From Tabrizicola oligotrophica (GTDB taxonomy: Bacteria; Pseudomonadota; Alphaproteobacteria; Rhodobacterales; Rhodobacteraceae), in the NCBI RefSeq assembly GCF_011008935.1, contig NZ_JAAIVJ010000002.1, positions 124,001 to 188,000 on the forward strand: a stretch of DNA of 64,000 bases, in the 5' to 3' direction. Position numbers and translations under genes: made by a program. Shown in pieces: positions 1-8,796 of the stretch. Within the stretch, counting starts at the first letter, position 1. Each line of letters starts with the position of its first letter. A model generated the notes under the pieces. The model saw only the letters and a list, made by a program, of their open reading frames with translations. It did not search any database and was not told the DNA's origin.

Positions 1-1
1 C

Positions 2-16
2 CCCCCTTTTTGGGGG
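2..16. other. Short perfect hairpin at left edge
   Basis: Five C, five T, then five G form a perfect 5-bp stem with a T/A loop. It lies about 20 nt past the stop codon of the binding-protein gene on the minus strand. It could stabilise that transcript's 3' end or separate it from the next transporter gene, which is outside the window. There is no T-run after it, so it is not a classical terminator. Confidence 0.3.
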
Positions 17-35
17 AGGGATGGCGAGGGAGGCC

Positions 36-1196
36 TCAGCGGCCGCCGATCACGCCGATGTAGTCGGACACCCAGCGATAGTAGGGCACGCAGGCGCCTT
101 CGCCTTGGGCGCAATTGGCGACCGGCGTGGTCCAGAACCGGATCTTGTCGAAATCATCCAGCCCGTTGGCCGTGCAGCCTTCGGCGGTCTGCATGCCGCG
201 CCCGTCGGTGCAGGCAGCCAGAACCGCCGGGTTGGCGCCGAACCAGACCGAGAGGTCGGATTGCAGGTTCGAGGCCAGCGAATGCTCCATCCACTTGTAG
301 GCGCAGTTCGGATGCGCGGCGTCGACATGCATCATGGTGGTGTCGGCCCAGCCGGTGGCGCCTTCCTGCGGGATCACGCTGGCGATCGGCTGCTTTTCGG
401 ATTGCATCAGGCCGACCTGGAACGGCCAGGAGCCGGAAGCCACCACGCCTTCGTTCTTGAAGTCGTCCATCTGGATGAAGGCGTCGTGCCAGTAGCGGCC
501 CACAAGATCGCGCTGGACGCGCAAGAGGTCGAGCGCCGCCTTGTATTGCTCTTCGTTCAGCTCATAGGGCGAGGTGATCTTCAGTTCCGGCTTGTGGAAC
601 ATGAGGTACTGCGCGGCGTCGGCAATGTGGATCGGGCCGTCATAGGCCTGCACGCGGCCCTTGTTCGACTGGCCGTCGGGCAGGGTCATTTCCTCGAACA
701 CCACGTTCCACGAGGTCGGCGGGGCGTCCTTGAAGGCGTCGGTGTTGTACATCAGCACGTTCGGCCCCCACATGTAGGGTACGCCGTAATGCACGCCGTC
801 GACGGTGTGCCAAGGCGCGTCCTTCAGCCGGTCATCGACCGTGGCCCACGACGGGATGAGGTCGATGTTGACCGGCTGCACCCGGCCGCCGGCGATCAGC
901 CGGAGCGAGGCGTCGCCCGAAGCCGTGACCAGGTCGAACCCGCCTTCGTTCATCAGCGCCACCATCTCGTCCGAGGTGTTGGCGGTCTTGACCGAGACCT
1001 TGCAGCCGGTGTCGGCCTCGAACTTCGTCACCCAGTCGAATTCCTTCATGGTCTCGCCGCGCTCGATATAGCCGGCCCAGGCGACGATCGACACTTCGCC
1101 TTCGCCCTCGCCGATGGCGGTGACCTGCGCCACGGCCGGGGTGAGGCCGGTCAGGACGGCAAGCGCCGTGGTGCCCATCAGTCTAATGGTCTTCAT
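36..1196 (-). CDS. ABC transporter periplasmic binding protein, polyamine (PotD/PotF) type
   Basis: This 386-residue protein is likely the secreted ligand-binding subunit of an ABC importer. It begins MKTIRLMGTTALAVLTGLTPAVAQ, a Sec signal peptide with probable cleavage after the AVA just before Gln. The mature part reads WAGYIERG near the start, then GGFDLVTASGDASL and YGVPYMWGPNVLMYN, the pattern of the spermidine/putrescine-binding group of family 1 solute-binding proteins. The ATG at 1196 is chosen because GGGAG lies just upstream and the signal peptide starts there; an earlier in-frame start adds only non-signal sequence. Permease and ATPase genes are not in the window and would lie to the left. 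A LysR gene is immediately upstream. The exact ligand (polyamine or another small cation) is not decided by sequence. Confidence 0.88.
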   Translation of the reverse strand: MKTIRLMGTTALAVLTGLTPAVAQVTAIGEGEGEVSIVAWAGYIERGETMKEFDWVTKFEADTGCKVSVKTANTSDEMVALMNEGGFDLVTASGDASLRLIAGGRVQPVNIDLIPSWATVDDRLKDAPWHTVDGVHYGVPYMWGPNVLMYNTDAFKDAPPTSWNVVFEEMTLPDGQSNKGRVQAYDGPIHIADAAQYLMFHKPELKITSPYELNEEQYKAALDLLRVQRDLVGRYWHDAFIQMDDFKNEGVVASGSWPFQVGLMQSEKQPIASVIPQEGATGWADTTMMHVDAAHPNCAYKWMEHSLASNLQSDLSVWFGANPAVLAACTDGRGMQTAEGCTANGLDDFDKIRFWTTPVANCAQGEGACVPYYRWVSDYIGVIGGR

Positions 1197-1323
1197 CGCA
1201 AAAACTCCCTGAAGGTTGGCCGCCCGGTCGGGCGGGCATGGCAATCGCGCCGGATTCCCGGTCATGCCAGCAGCCTGCCGGGGGTGCCGGCTTTTCGCAA
1301 TATCAAAACGCAGAAAGGATCGT

Positions 1324-1336
1324 TCGGTTTTTCCGA
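1324..1336. promoter_or_regulatory. Candidate LysR box (T-N11-A dyad)
   Basis: TCGG-TTTTT-CCGA is an exact T-N11-A dyad, the core shape of LysR-type regulator sites. It sits in the 149-bp gap between the LysR stop codon and the start of the binding-protein gene, about 128 nt upstream of that start. This suggests, but does not prove, that the neighbouring LysR protein controls the transporter. Confidence 0.4.
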
Positions 1337-1345
1337 TGGATATGC

Positions 1346-2248
1346 CTAGCGGCTGGGCATCGCATCCTGCGCCGAGCGGATGAAATGATGCGCCGGGGTC
1401 GAGAGCGGCGCGCCGCGGCGCCAGGCGAGGCCGACCTGCACCGAGGGCAAGTCGCCCGAGATGTCGCGGATACCGATCCGGTCGCCTTCCAGTGACCAGG
1501 GCCGGTAGACGAGGCTCGGCAGGATCGCGAGACCGGCGCCGGTGGCGACAAGGCTGCGCACCGCCTCGACGCTGCGGGTGCGGAAGGCGATTTCCGGCTT
1601 CACCGCGAGCGCGCCCATCAGCTTGCGGGTGGATTCCTCGATCTCGTCCACCATCAGCTGGATCAGCGGCTGGCCCGCCAGGTCATCAAGTGCAATCGTC
1701 TCCTGATCCGAAAGGGGGTGCCCCAGCGGCAGCCAGAGCCGGTAGGGCGTGACCAGCAGGGTTTCGACGTTCAGCGCCATGCGGTCCTTGACCGAGGAGG
1801 TCAAGAGCACGGCCACGTCCAGCTCACCGCCGATAAGCAGGTGCTGAAGATAATCGCCATTGTCCTCGATCACGTTCAGCTCGACCTGCGGGAAGGCGCG
1901 GCGGTAGCGTTGCAGGATGTCCGACAGGACATAGCCGGCGACAAGGCTGGTGACACCCAGCGACAGGCGCCCGGTCAGCGGGCCGTCTTCCTTGGTAAAG
2001 GCGGTGCGGGCGGTGGCGACATCGGCGAGGATCTGCCGGGCATGGCGCAGGAAGGCGCTGCCCTTGTGGGTGATGAGAAGGCCGCGCGCCTGCCGGTCGA
2101 ACAGCTGGACGCCAAGATCGTCTTCCAGCGCGCGGATCGCCTCGGTGACTGAGGATTGCGAGATGGACAGCTCGCGCGCTGCGCCTGTCACCGACCCGGC
2201 CTGCGCGGCGGCGACGAAGAACTGGAGCTGGCGCAGGGTGAAGGCCAC
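1346..2248 (-). CDS. LysR family transcriptional regulator
   Basis: This 300-residue protein has an N-terminal winged helix-turn-helix at about residues 1-60 (FTLRQLQFFVAAAQAGSVTG, then SISQSSVTEAIRALEDDLG) and a periplasmic-binding-like effector domain from about residue 90. Length and layout are normal for LysR. The start is a GTG at 2248, preceded by AAGGAC that lies inside the end of the upstream GAF gene, which stops 3 nt earlier; the two are probably translated together. The effector could be the ligand imported by the downstream binding protein. A T-N11-A dyad follows its stop codon. Confidence 0.9.
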   Translation of the reverse strand: MAFTLRQLQFFVAAAQAGSVTGAARELSISQSSVTEAIRALEDDLGVQLFDRQARGLLITHKGSAFLRHARQILADVATARTAFTKEDGPLTGRLSLGVTSLVAGYVLSDILQRYRRAFPQVELNVIEDNGDYLQHLLIGGELDVAVLLTSSVKDRMALNVETLLVTPYRLWLPLGHPLSDQETIALDDLAGQPLIQLMVDEIEESTRKLMGALAVKPEIAFRTRSVEAVRSLVATGAGLAILPSLVYRPWSLEGDRIGIRDISGDLPSVQVGLAWRRGAPLSTPAHHFIRSAQDAMPSR

Positions 2249-2251
2249 GGC

Positions 2252-2683
2252 TCAGTCCTTGGCCATCTCGGCCACCAGCGCGGCGTGATGGGCGGCGGCG
2301 AGCGCCTGATAGGCGGCGAGCTTGTCCGGGGTGAAATGCTGTTCTTCGGCCAGAAGGTTCACGGTGCCCAGAACCCGGCCGCCGTCGACCACGGGAATGT
2401 TGATGCAGGAGCCGAGGCCGAGCGAGGTGATGAGGGCGTGGTCGAAGAAGTATCTGGCGAACTCGGGCGTGGTGTTGGCGACAAAGACCTGCTGGCCGGT
2501 GATGCAGTGGTCATACCAGCCGTCGCGGGTCAGCGGCTTGGTGCCGGATACCGGATATTCCACCGGGTGCGAGGTATAGGCGCGGCGGGCGAGGCCGGCG
2601 GCCTCGTCTTGCGTGGTGATGGTAAAGAGCCGCGTGCCAAGGGCAGCGCAGGCGGCGTGCAGGGTGTCATAGACGCTGGGCAT
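2252..2683 (-). CDS. GAF domain protein
   Basis: This 143-residue single-domain protein has no membrane segment or signal peptide. It reads SVYDTLHAACAALGTRLFTI, then NTTPEFARYFFDH and the core LGLGSCINIPVVDGGRVLGTVNLL, typical of a GAF small-molecule-binding fold. The ATG at 2683 has GGAG upstream and is preferred over a GTG-type start nine codons earlier. It lies 30 nt after the HPP/CBS gene and 3 nt before the LysR gene on the same strand. The family binds small ligands or oxidises methionine sulfoxide in some members; no catalytic assignment is made here. It may act as a ligand sensor or modifier for the LysR/transporter pair. Confidence 0.82.
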   Translation of the reverse strand: MPSVYDTLHAACAALGTRLFTITTQDEAAGLARRAYTSHPVEYPVSGTKPLTRDGWYDHCITGQQVFVANTTPEFARYFFDHALITSLGLGSCINIPVVDGGRVLGTVNLLAEEQHFTPDKLAAYQALAAAHHAALVAEMAKD

Positions 2684-2713
2684 CAGGGGTCTCCGGGGGG
2701 CGGGGCGCAAGGG

Positions 2714-3772
2714 TCAGGATGGCAGGCTGCGCGCCAGAAGCGCGATCAGGTCGGAGCGGGTGACAAGGCCGACAAGCTGTCCGGCCTCGACGATCGGCAC
2801 GGCCTGCTCCTGCCCGTCGGCCAGCCGCTGCACCAGATCGGCGGCCGGGGTTTCCGGCGCGGCGTCGGGGGCAGGGTGGGCCAGATCGGCGGCGGTCAGG
2901 GCGGGATCGGCAAGGCCGACCAGCGCTTCCTCGGCGACCAGTCCGCGATAGCGGCCAGCCTCGACCAGCGGCAGGGTCTTGAAATGGTGACGGTGAAACG
3001 CTGCCGCCAGATCGGGCAGCGGGGTGGCGGGCGCGACCGTGACCAGATCGCGCGACATCAGGTGCCGGGCGGTCAGGCCGGCGAGCGGGCGGGTTGCCGC
3101 CTCGGCCTCGGCGGCGGTGATGAGGCGGGTCAGGTCCTCGACCCCGATGTTGGCATCAAGCCGCAGCCGGGACAGGAGTTCGGCCAGCGCGCCGGGGGGC
3201 GGCAGGTGGCGGCGCTCGGGCACGGCATCGGCGGTGCCATGCGGCGAAGGTGGCGGCAGGCGGAACGGATAGGCCCGCCCCGTCGCGCGGTTCCACATCA
3301 GGCCGGCGGCGACCAGCGCCAGACTGCCGACCAGCACCGGCGCCAGGGCAAAGCCCCATCCGGCGGGCGCGGCAAGGGCGGCGAACAGCGCCACTGCCCC
3401 GCCCGGCGGATGCAGCGCCCGGGTGGCGCCCATGGCCAGCACGGCAAGCGTCACCGCCAGCGGCGCGGCGACCAGTGCCGGCAAACCCGCCTGCAGGACG
3501 GCAAGCGCCGAAAGCGCCGACAGGCTGTTGCCGACCACCACCGCCCAGGGCTGGGCCAGCGGGCTGTTCGGCACGGCGAAGATCAGGAAGGCGCTGGCCC
3601 CGAAGGGCGCAATCAGCAAGGGATGGGCCAGCAGGTCAGCGTCCGGTGGTGCAAGGACCCACAGGACGACCGCCGCCAGCGCAAGGCCCACCCCCGCGCC
3701 AAATCCCGCCCGCAGCGTCTCGCTGCCCTTGGGGCGCGGCACGGCGGGGCCAAGGGCACGCCACAGGCTCAT
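2714..3772 (-). CDS. HPP family membrane protein with two CBS domains
   Basis: This 352-residue protein has an N-terminal membrane half of four to five hydrophobic segments (about residues 20-170) carrying the family motif TRALHPPGGAVAL. A soluble C-terminal half holds two CBS repeats (ARHLMSRDLVTVAP and a second repeat ending QAVPIVEAGQLVGLVTRSDLIALL). HPP proteins are integral membrane proteins, some linked to nitrite transport; CBS pairs usually bind adenine nucleotides. The ATG at 3772 overlaps the stop of the upstream small gene as ATGA, which fixes the start. Substrate is unknown. Confidence 0.82.
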   Translation of the reverse strand: MSLWRALGPAVPRPKGSETLRAGFGAGVGLALAAVVLWVLAPPDADLLAHPLLIAPFGASAFLIFAVPNSPLAQPWAVVVGNSLSALSALAVLQAGLPALVAAPLAVTLAVLAMGATRALHPPGGAVALFAALAAPAGWGFALAPVLVGSLALVAAGLMWNRATGRAYPFRLPPPSPHGTADAVPERRHLPPPGALAELLSRLRLDANIGVEDLTRLITAAEAEAATRPLAGLTARHLMSRDLVTVAPATPLPDLAAAFHRHHFKTLPLVEAGRYRGLVAEEALVGLADPALTAADLAHPAPDAAPETPAADLVQRLADGQEQAVPIVEAGQLVGLVTRSDLIALLARSLPS

Positions 3773-4113
3773 GCTGCGGGGAACCGGGCTTCGGCAAGCA
3801 CCTGCCAGTCCTCGCCCGCCAGCAGCACCTCGGGGTTCGCTCCGGGTTGCCAGAGAAAGAGCAGCACCAGAACCGGATCTTTCGGGGCCTCGGTCTCGGC
3901 CAGAACCTGCCAGTGCAGGCCGAAGCCTTCGGCCAGCAGACCCTCGGCGTAGAACGCGATCTCCTCGCCGTCGATCATCTCCTCGGCCTCGTCCTGCGCC
4001 TGCCAGTCGCCGTCTTCCCACCAGATCGCCTGTCCTTCGATATCAGGATGACGCAGGGCAAGTTTCGCCAGCGGCGCAAGGAAACTCTGGTGCGGGGTCG
4101 GAGTGCGGGCCAT
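3769..4113 (-). CDS. Conserved small protein of unknown function
   Basis: This 114-residue soluble, acidic protein is rich in Trp and Glu (IWWEDGDWQAQDEAEEMIDG), with a hydrophobic beta-like stretch PVLVLLFLWQPGANPEVLL. I do not recognise a family. The ATG at 4113 is preceded by GGAACCCC. Its stop overlaps the start of the HPP/CBS gene by ATGA, so the two are probably translationally coupled and may act together. An upstream in-frame extension across the osmC-like gene is possible but lacks codon support. Confidence 0.62.
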   Translation of the reverse strand: MARTPTPHQSFLAPLAKLALRHPDIEGQAIWWEDGDWQAQDEAEEMIDGEEIAFYAEGLLAEGFGLHWQVLAETEAPKDPVLVLLFLWQPGANPEVLLAGEDWQVLAEARFPAA

Positions 4114-4179
4114 GATGGGGTTCCTTTCCGGCTCAGGCATGGCAGAGCCGGGCGGCGGGATCAAGCGTTGGGGGCGAGG

Positions 4180-4578
4180 ATGGACTATCGGGTGGTGGCG
4201 CATCGCGTGGACGCGCAGGGCAGCGTTGCGCGGGCGAAGGCGGCCGAACTGGTGCTGGGCACCGATCTGGCCGGGCGGCCTGACGCCTTCAACCCGGTGG
4301 AATTGCTGCTGGCGGCGCTGGCGGCCTGCATGATCAAGGGGGTGGAGCGGGTGGCCCCCATGCTGGGCTTTCAGTTCGACACGGTGGAAGTGCGGCTGCA
4401 GGCGCAGCGGCAGGACAGCCCGCCGAAGCTGGTGGGGATTTCCTACGAGATTGTCATGGGCAGTTCGGAAAGCGATGCACGGCTGGACCTGATGCACCGC
4501 AACATCCTGAAATATGGCACGATTTCAAATACGCTTGCAGCGGCGGTTCCCCTGCAAGGCACCCTTCGGCGGGCGTGA
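4180..4578 (+). CDS. OsmC family protein
   Basis: This 132-residue cytoplasmic protein matches the OsmC/Ohr fold: NPVELLLAALAACMIKGVERVA carries the conserved Cys of the second helix at about residue 50, and strand-rich segments flank it. OsmC proteins reduce organic hydroperoxides through a Cys pair. Here I see the ACM cysteine but no clear first peroxidatic Cys, so the activity may differ (the YhfA-like branch is an alternative). The ATG at 4180 follows GGCGAGG. It is divergent from the small unknown gene and convergent with holA. Confidence 0.78.
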   Translation: MDYRVVAHRVDAQGSVARAKAAELVLGTDLAGRPDAFNPVELLLAALAACMIKGVERVAPMLGFQFDTVEVRLQAQRQDSPPKLVGISYEIVMGSSESDARLDLMHRNILKYGTISNTLAAAVPLQGTLRRA

Positions 4579-4623
4579 AACGGGGGCTTCACGCCCCCGC
4601 GCGGAGTTTGTGCCAAACTCCGC
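4571..4623. terminator. Tandem hairpins between convergent genes
   Basis: Three perfect stems lie between the convergent osmC-like and holA genes. GGGCGTGAA (4571-4579) pairs with TTCACGCCC (4588-4596). CGGGGGC (4581-4587) pairs with GCCCCCG (4593-4599) and excludes the first. GCGGAGTTTG (4601-4610) pairs with CAAACTCCGC (4614-4623). No long T-run follows, so bidirectional termination or transcript protection is inferred. Confidence 0.45.
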
Positions 4624-4625
4624 TT

Positions 4626-4656
4626 CCCCCGTGGGATATTTGCGCCAATGTGAAGG
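4626..4656 (+). repeat. Dispersed intergenic motif, copy 1
   Basis: The pattern GGGATATTTG-n-GCCA-nnn-TGAAGG, preceded by CCCCCGT, recurs with few changes at 19682-19710. From general knowledge of Rhodobacterales genomes, similar GATATTTGGGCCA motifs are common between genes. Here it sits in the short gap before the end of holA. Confidence 0.5.
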
Positions 4657-4672
4657 GAAGCCGGGCTGAAAT

Positions 4673-5674
4673 TCAGCGTTTCATCATGGCGAGCCGGATC
4701 AGCGCGCGCTCCATCACGGCCATGGCGGGCGCCTTGGAAGCCGATCGCAGCGTCATGTCGGTCTCGACCAGAAGCGCCAGCGCCTGTTCCAGCGCACGCA
4801 GCCCCCATTGATTGGCCTGCCGCTGCACCGCGTCGCGCAGTTTGAAGATCACCCGCGCCTTGTTGATGCCGTTTGGATCGGCGGCGACCAGGTGCAGGGT
4901 GCGGAAATGGCGCAGCGCGGCGATGCAGATGGTGACGGGAGCGGTGCCTTGCCCTTCCAGACGGCGCAGCAGGGGGCCGATGGCGGGGGCGCGGCCTTCG
5001 GCGGTGGCGATGATGAGATCGTCGACCTCGGCCTCGATGGTGGCGGGGGCCATGGCGGCAACCTCGGCCGGGGTCAGGGGCGTCTCGTCGCGGTATTTGT
5101 AGAGCGCGATCTTCTCCAGCGTTTGCCGAAAATCGCCGGGGTCCAGCGCGCGGGCAAGGGCGGACAGATCGGCCATGGCGGCGGGTTCGATCCGGGTCAG
5201 GCCGGATTTCTTCAGCGCGTCCTCGATTTCCTCGCGCGAGGGCGGGTCGTCGTAAAGCCCGATCGACACCGCATTGAGGTGCTTTTCGAACAGCGTCTTG
5301 AGCGTGGATTTCGCGGTCAGTCCGCCGGCGGTAACCGTGATCTGGGCGTCCCCGAGCTGCCAGGATTTCAGCGCGGCGGCGATGGTGTCCAGCAGCCCGT
5401 CGGTGGCGTCCTCGACAAAGGCGACGCGCGGGCCGGGGAAGAAGCCGACGGATTTGATGGCGTCCTGCAAGAGGCTTGCGTCCTTGCGCAGATCGGAGGC
5501 GGCGATGCGGGTCAGCCGCATTTCGGCCTCGCCTTCAGGGCCGATGAGGGCGGCAATCGCCTCTTGCCGCTTCAAGGCGACGCGCATCGGGTCGGCCCCG
5601 AAAATCAGCAGCCCGGCATGGGCGGGGTTCGGCTTCTGGCAATAGCGGCTGGCCTCAAGCCCTTTCAGGATCAT
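4673..5674 (-). CDS. holA: DNA polymerase III delta subunit
   Basis: This 333-residue protein is the clamp-loader delta subunit that opens the beta clamp and links it to the gamma complex. It has the HolA order: N-terminal LLIFGADPMRVALKRQEAIA, central AQITVTAGGLTAKSTLKTLF, FEKHLNAVSIGLYDD and DFRQTLEKIALYK, then the helical end RHFRTLHLV and ANQWGLRALEQALALL. The start ATG at 5674 overlaps the lptE stop (ATGA). The order leuS-lptE-holA is conserved in many alphaproteobacteria, supporting the call. Confidence 0.9.
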   Translation of the reverse strand: MILKGLEASRYCQKPNPAHAGLLIFGADPMRVALKRQEAIAALIGPEGEAEMRLTRIAASDLRKDASLLQDAIKSVGFFPGPRVAFVEDATDGLLDTIAAALKSWQLGDAQITVTAGGLTAKSTLKTLFEKHLNAVSIGLYDDPPSREEIEDALKKSGLTRIEPAAMADLSALARALDPGDFRQTLEKIALYKYRDETPLTPAEVAAMAPATIEAEVDDLIIATAEGRAPAIGPLLRRLEGQGTAPVTICIAALRHFRTLHLVAADPNGINKARVIFKLRDAVQRQANQWGLRALEQALALLVETDMTLRSASKAPAMAVMERALIRLAMMKR

Positions 5675-6159
5675 GGGGCAAAGCGGGCGGAGGCGGCGAG
5701 GATCTGCAGGGCGATCTGGTCAGCGAGGATGACCATCAGCCGCTCGGCCGCGTCTTCCTCGGCCGAAAGCCCGGCGACGGTGGCGCTGGTGGCAGACCAG
5801 GACGTGAAGTTTTCCGCCGTCCCGCCGGCAACCCGCGCCTCGCTGGCAAGATCGGTCAGCGACCAGTCGATGCTGCCTTTCAGGTTGTAGCGGGTGATCG
5901 AAGTGTCGGTGGCATAGCCGACGCCGACGGCTTCCGTCGTGATCGTATAGGCCAGCGCATAGCGCGGGTCCTTGGTGCGGCCGAACCGGGCCTGAACGGC
6001 TGTCACGAAGTCGAAGCTGTTCTTGTCGGTCGGTCCGGCAAGGCGGATGTGGCCTTGCAGCCCCCCCGCCGGACCGTTCGGGCCATAAGCCGGGGTAAAG
6101 CCGCAGGCGGCGAGCGCCAGCGGCAGGGCAAGCAGGGTTCGGCGGTTACACGACGACAT
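5671..6159 (-). CDS. lptE: LPS-assembly lipoprotein LptE
   Basis: This 162-residue lipoprotein forms the plug of the outer-membrane LptD translocon and helps insert lipopolysaccharide. It starts [19 protein letters not shown] with lipobox LAAC and lipidated Cys19, then CGFTPAYG, a usual LptE beginning. The middle, [12 protein letters not shown] and [13 protein letters not shown], and the end [21 protein letters not shown] fit the family. It overlaps leuS by 14 nt and holA by 4 nt. Confidence 0.85.
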   Translation of the reverse strand: MSSCNRRTLLALPLALAACGFTPAYGPNGPAGGLQGHIRLAGPTDKNSFDFVTAVQARFGRTKDPRYALAYTITTEAVGVGYATDTSITRYNLKGSIDWSLTDLASEARVAGGTAENFTSWSATSATVAGLSAEEDAAERLMVILADQIALQILAASARFAP

Positions 6160-8701
6160 TGATGATGCGCCCCGGCACGACGATGATCTTCTTCACCGGC
6201 TGGCCGGCAAGGAACTTGATCACAGCTTCGTCTGCGAGGGCGATCTTTTCAACCTCGGAGGCGGGCATGATTTTCGGCACGCTGATTTCCGCCCGGCGCT
6301 TGCCGTTGATCTGGATCGGCAGCGTGACAGAATCGTCGACCAGAAGGGCAGGGTCGGCCTTGGGCCAGGGGGCGAGGGCGCACAGCCCGACGCCGCCCTG
6401 ATAGGCCCAGATCGATTCGGCGATATGCGGAGTCATCGGCGACATCAGTTTCGCCAGCGTGCGGATGGCCTCTTTCATCACCGGAGTCGAGGCGTTGGCC
6501 CGCGCGATGGTGTTGGTCAGGCCGTAGAGCGCGGCGATGGCCTTGTTGAAGGCGAAGCCTTCGATCGAGCGGGTCACCTCGTCGATGGCCCGCGCTACGG
6601 CGCGCGCCAAGTCGTCGTCGCCTTCGCCCTTGTGATCGCCGGGCATCTCGCCGATGCGCGAGCAGGTTGCCCAGACGCGGGAGAGGTGTTTGAAGGTGGC
6701 CTCGGCGCCCGAGGCCGTCCATTCCACGTCGCGCTCGGGCGGGCTGTCGGACATCACGAACCAGCGCGCGGTATCGGCGCCGAAGCTGGCGATGATGTTC
6801 ATCGGGTCGACGACGTTCTTTTTCGACTTCGACATCTTGGCCGACGGGATCACCTCAACCGCCGTGCCATCCTTCAGCGTCGCTCCAGCTTCCGAGCGGA
6901 GGATATCTTCCGGCAGGTGATAGACCGGGCGGCCGTTGGCATCGCGCGTCATGTAGATTTCATGCGTCACCATGCCCTGGGTGAAAAGCGCGTTGAACGG
7001 CTCGATGGCCTTGGCCGGCAGGTGGCCGGTCTTCTGCATCGCGCGGGCGAAGAAGCGGCTGTAGAGCAGGTGCAGAATGGCGTGCTCGATGCCGCCGATA
7101 TACTGGTCGACGTTCATCCAGTAATCGGCATCCTCGGCCACGGTGGGCGTCGTCGCGCGCGGGCTGGTGAAGCGGGCATAATACCAGCTTGAGTCCACGA
7201 AGGTGTCCATCGTGTCGGTCTCACGCCGGGCCTTGGCGCCGCAGGTCGGGCAGGTGCAATCGCGCCAGGTCGGATGACGGTCCAAGGGGTTGCCGGGAAT
7301 GTCGAAGGTCACATCGTCGGGCAATTGGACCGGCAGGTTTTCCTTCTTCTCGGCCACCACGCCGCAGGTGGCGCAATGGATCACCGGAATCGGGCAGCCC
7401 CAGTAGCGCTGCCGGGAAATCCCCCAGTCGCGCAGGCGGTATTTGGTGACGCCCTGGCCATAGCCGTTGGCCTCGGCGTGCGCGATGGCGGATGCCACGC
7501 CCTCATCGCCGGTCTGGGTTTCGGCCCCAGCAAAGCCGCGCACATAGCGGACCTTTTCCGACTTCATCGGGGTGAAGGCCTCGGCCAGAACGGTTTCTTC
7601 CGCGCCTTCCGCGACAAAGACCGACTTGATTGGCAGGCCGTATTTGGTGGCAAAGTCGAAATCGCGCTGGTCATGGCCGGGGCAGCCGAAAATCGCGCCG
7701 GTGCCGTAATCCATCAGGATGAAGTTGGCGATCCAGACCGGAAGCTCCCAATTGGGGTCCAGCGGGTGCTGCACGCGGATGCCGGTATCCATGCCGATTT
7801 TCTCGGCGGTTTCCAGCGCCTCGGCGGTGGTGCCGCCCAGACGGCACTGGGCGAGGAAGGCGGCGACCTTGGGGTCGGCTTCCAGCGATTTCGCCAGCGG
7901 GTGATCGGGCGAGATGGCGGCGAACGACGCGCCCATCAGCGTGTCGGGGCGGGTGGTGTAGACCTCCAGCGTGTCAAAGCCTGCGGGGGCGCCGACGGTC
8001 TCGAAGGCAAATTGCAACCCGCGCGACTGGCCGATCCAGTTGGCCTGCATCAGCCGCACCTTCTCGGGCCAGTCCTTCAGCCCGTCCAGCGCGGTCAGCA
8101 ACTCTTCGGAATAGTCCGAGATCTTGAAGAACCACTGGGTCAGCTCGCGCCGCTCCACCGCAGCACCCGAGCGCCAGCCCTTGCCGTCGATCACCTGCTC
8201 ATTGGCCAGCACCGTCATGTCGACCGGGTCCCAGTTCACCACGGCGGCCTTGCGATAGACCAGCCCGGCTTCCATCATGTCGATGAACATCGCCTGCTGC
8301 TGGCCGTAATATTCCGGGTCGCAGGTGGCGAACTCGCGGCTCCAGTCGATCGACAGGCCAAGGGGCTTCATCTGCGCCCGCATGTCGGCGATGTTGCCGT
8401 AGGTCCATTCCTTGGGATGGCCGCCGCGTTCCATCGCGGCGTTTTCGGCGGGCATGCCGAAGGCGTCCCAGCCCATCGGGTGCAGCACGCTGAAGCCTTG
8501 CGCCATCTTGTAGCGCGCCACCACGTCGCCCATGGTATAGTTGCGCACATGCCCCATGTGGATGCGCCCCGAGGGATAGGGGAACATCTCCAGCACATAA
8601 TACTTCGGTCTGGCCGGATCGCGCCGCGCGGTGAAGGCCCCGGCCTCATCCCAGGCGGCTTGCCATTTCTGTTCAATGGATGCGGGTTCGTAGCGCGACA
8701 T
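6146..8701 (-). CDS. leuS: Leucyl-tRNA synthetase
   Basis: This 851-residue class I synthetase charges tRNA-Leu. The HIGH-type motif is [11 protein letters not shown] at about residues 41-51, and KMSKS lies near residue 622 ([10 protein letters not shown]). The CP1 editing domain lies between them ([20 protein letters not shown]), with zinc-type cysteines CATCG and CPTCGAKA. The ATG at 8701 ([14 protein letters not shown]) is the family start; upstream in-frame codons fall in the gap that holds a hairpin repeat. It is followed by lptE and preceded by the DUF3576 gene. Confidence 0.97.
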   Translation of the reverse strand: MSRYEPASIEQKWQAAWDEAGAFTARRDPARPKYYVLEMFPYPSGRIHMGHVRNYTMGDVVARYKMAQGFSVLHPMGWDAFGMPAENAAMERGGHPKEWTYGNIADMRAQMKPLGLSIDWSREFATCDPEYYGQQQAMFIDMMEAGLVYRKAAVVNWDPVDMTVLANEQVIDGKGWRSGAAVERRELTQWFFKISDYSEELLTALDGLKDWPEKVRLMQANWIGQSRGLQFAFETVGAPAGFDTLEVYTTRPDTLMGASFAAISPDHPLAKSLEADPKVAAFLAQCRLGGTTAEALETAEKIGMDTGIRVQHPLDPNWELPVWIANFILMDYGTGAIFGCPGHDQRDFDFATKYGLPIKSVFVAEGAEETVLAEAFTPMKSEKVRYVRGFAGAETQTGDEGVASAIAHAEANGYGQGVTKYRLRDWGISRQRYWGCPIPVIHCATCGVVAEKKENLPVQLPDDVTFDIPGNPLDRHPTWRDCTCPTCGAKARRETDTMDTFVDSSWYYARFTSPRATTPTVAEDADYWMNVDQYIGGIEHAILHLLYSRFFARAMQKTGHLPAKAIEPFNALFTQGMVTHEIYMTRDANGRPVYHLPEDILRSEAGATLKDGTAVEVIPSAKMSKSKKNVVDPMNIIASFGADTARWFVMSDSPPERDVEWTASGAEATFKHLSRVWATCSRIGEMPGDHKGEGDDDLARAVARAIDEVTRSIEGFAFNKAIAALYGLTNTIARANASTPVMKEAIRTLAKLMSPMTPHIAESIWAYQGGVGLCALAPWPKADPALLVDDSVTLPIQINGKRRAEISVPKIMPASEVEKIALADEAVIKFLAGQPVKKIIVVPGRIINVVV

Positions 8702-8708
8702 GTCTGGC

Positions 8709-8796
8709 CTCAAAGCTTTGCCCGGCGGGATTACACCGCCGCGCGCTTGGGGTCCAGTAGGTCGGGCTGAGCCCGACCTGCGGCTCAAAGCTTGCC
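8709..8796. repeat. Possible small inserted repeat flanked by direct repeats
   Basis: CTCAAAGCTTTGCC (8709-8722) and CTCAAAGCTTGCC (8784-8796) are near-identical direct repeats. They enclose 61 nt holding two perfect stems: CGGCGG (8723-8728) with CCGCCG (8736-8741), and AGGTCGGGC (8759-8767) with GCCCGACCT (8771-8779). The second direct repeat overlaps the 3' end of the DUF3576 gene. A related GTCGGGCTGA-GCCCG stem occurs at 53302-53318. It resembles a small palindromic insertion with a target duplication, but no copy elsewhere proves it. Confidence 0.4.

Noticed and set aside
2156-3952. 598-codon plus-strand frame opposite the HPP/CBS and GAF genes
   Set aside because: Gly/Arg/Gln-rich antisense reading without any domain; the minus-strand genes have clear motifs and ribosome-binding sites.
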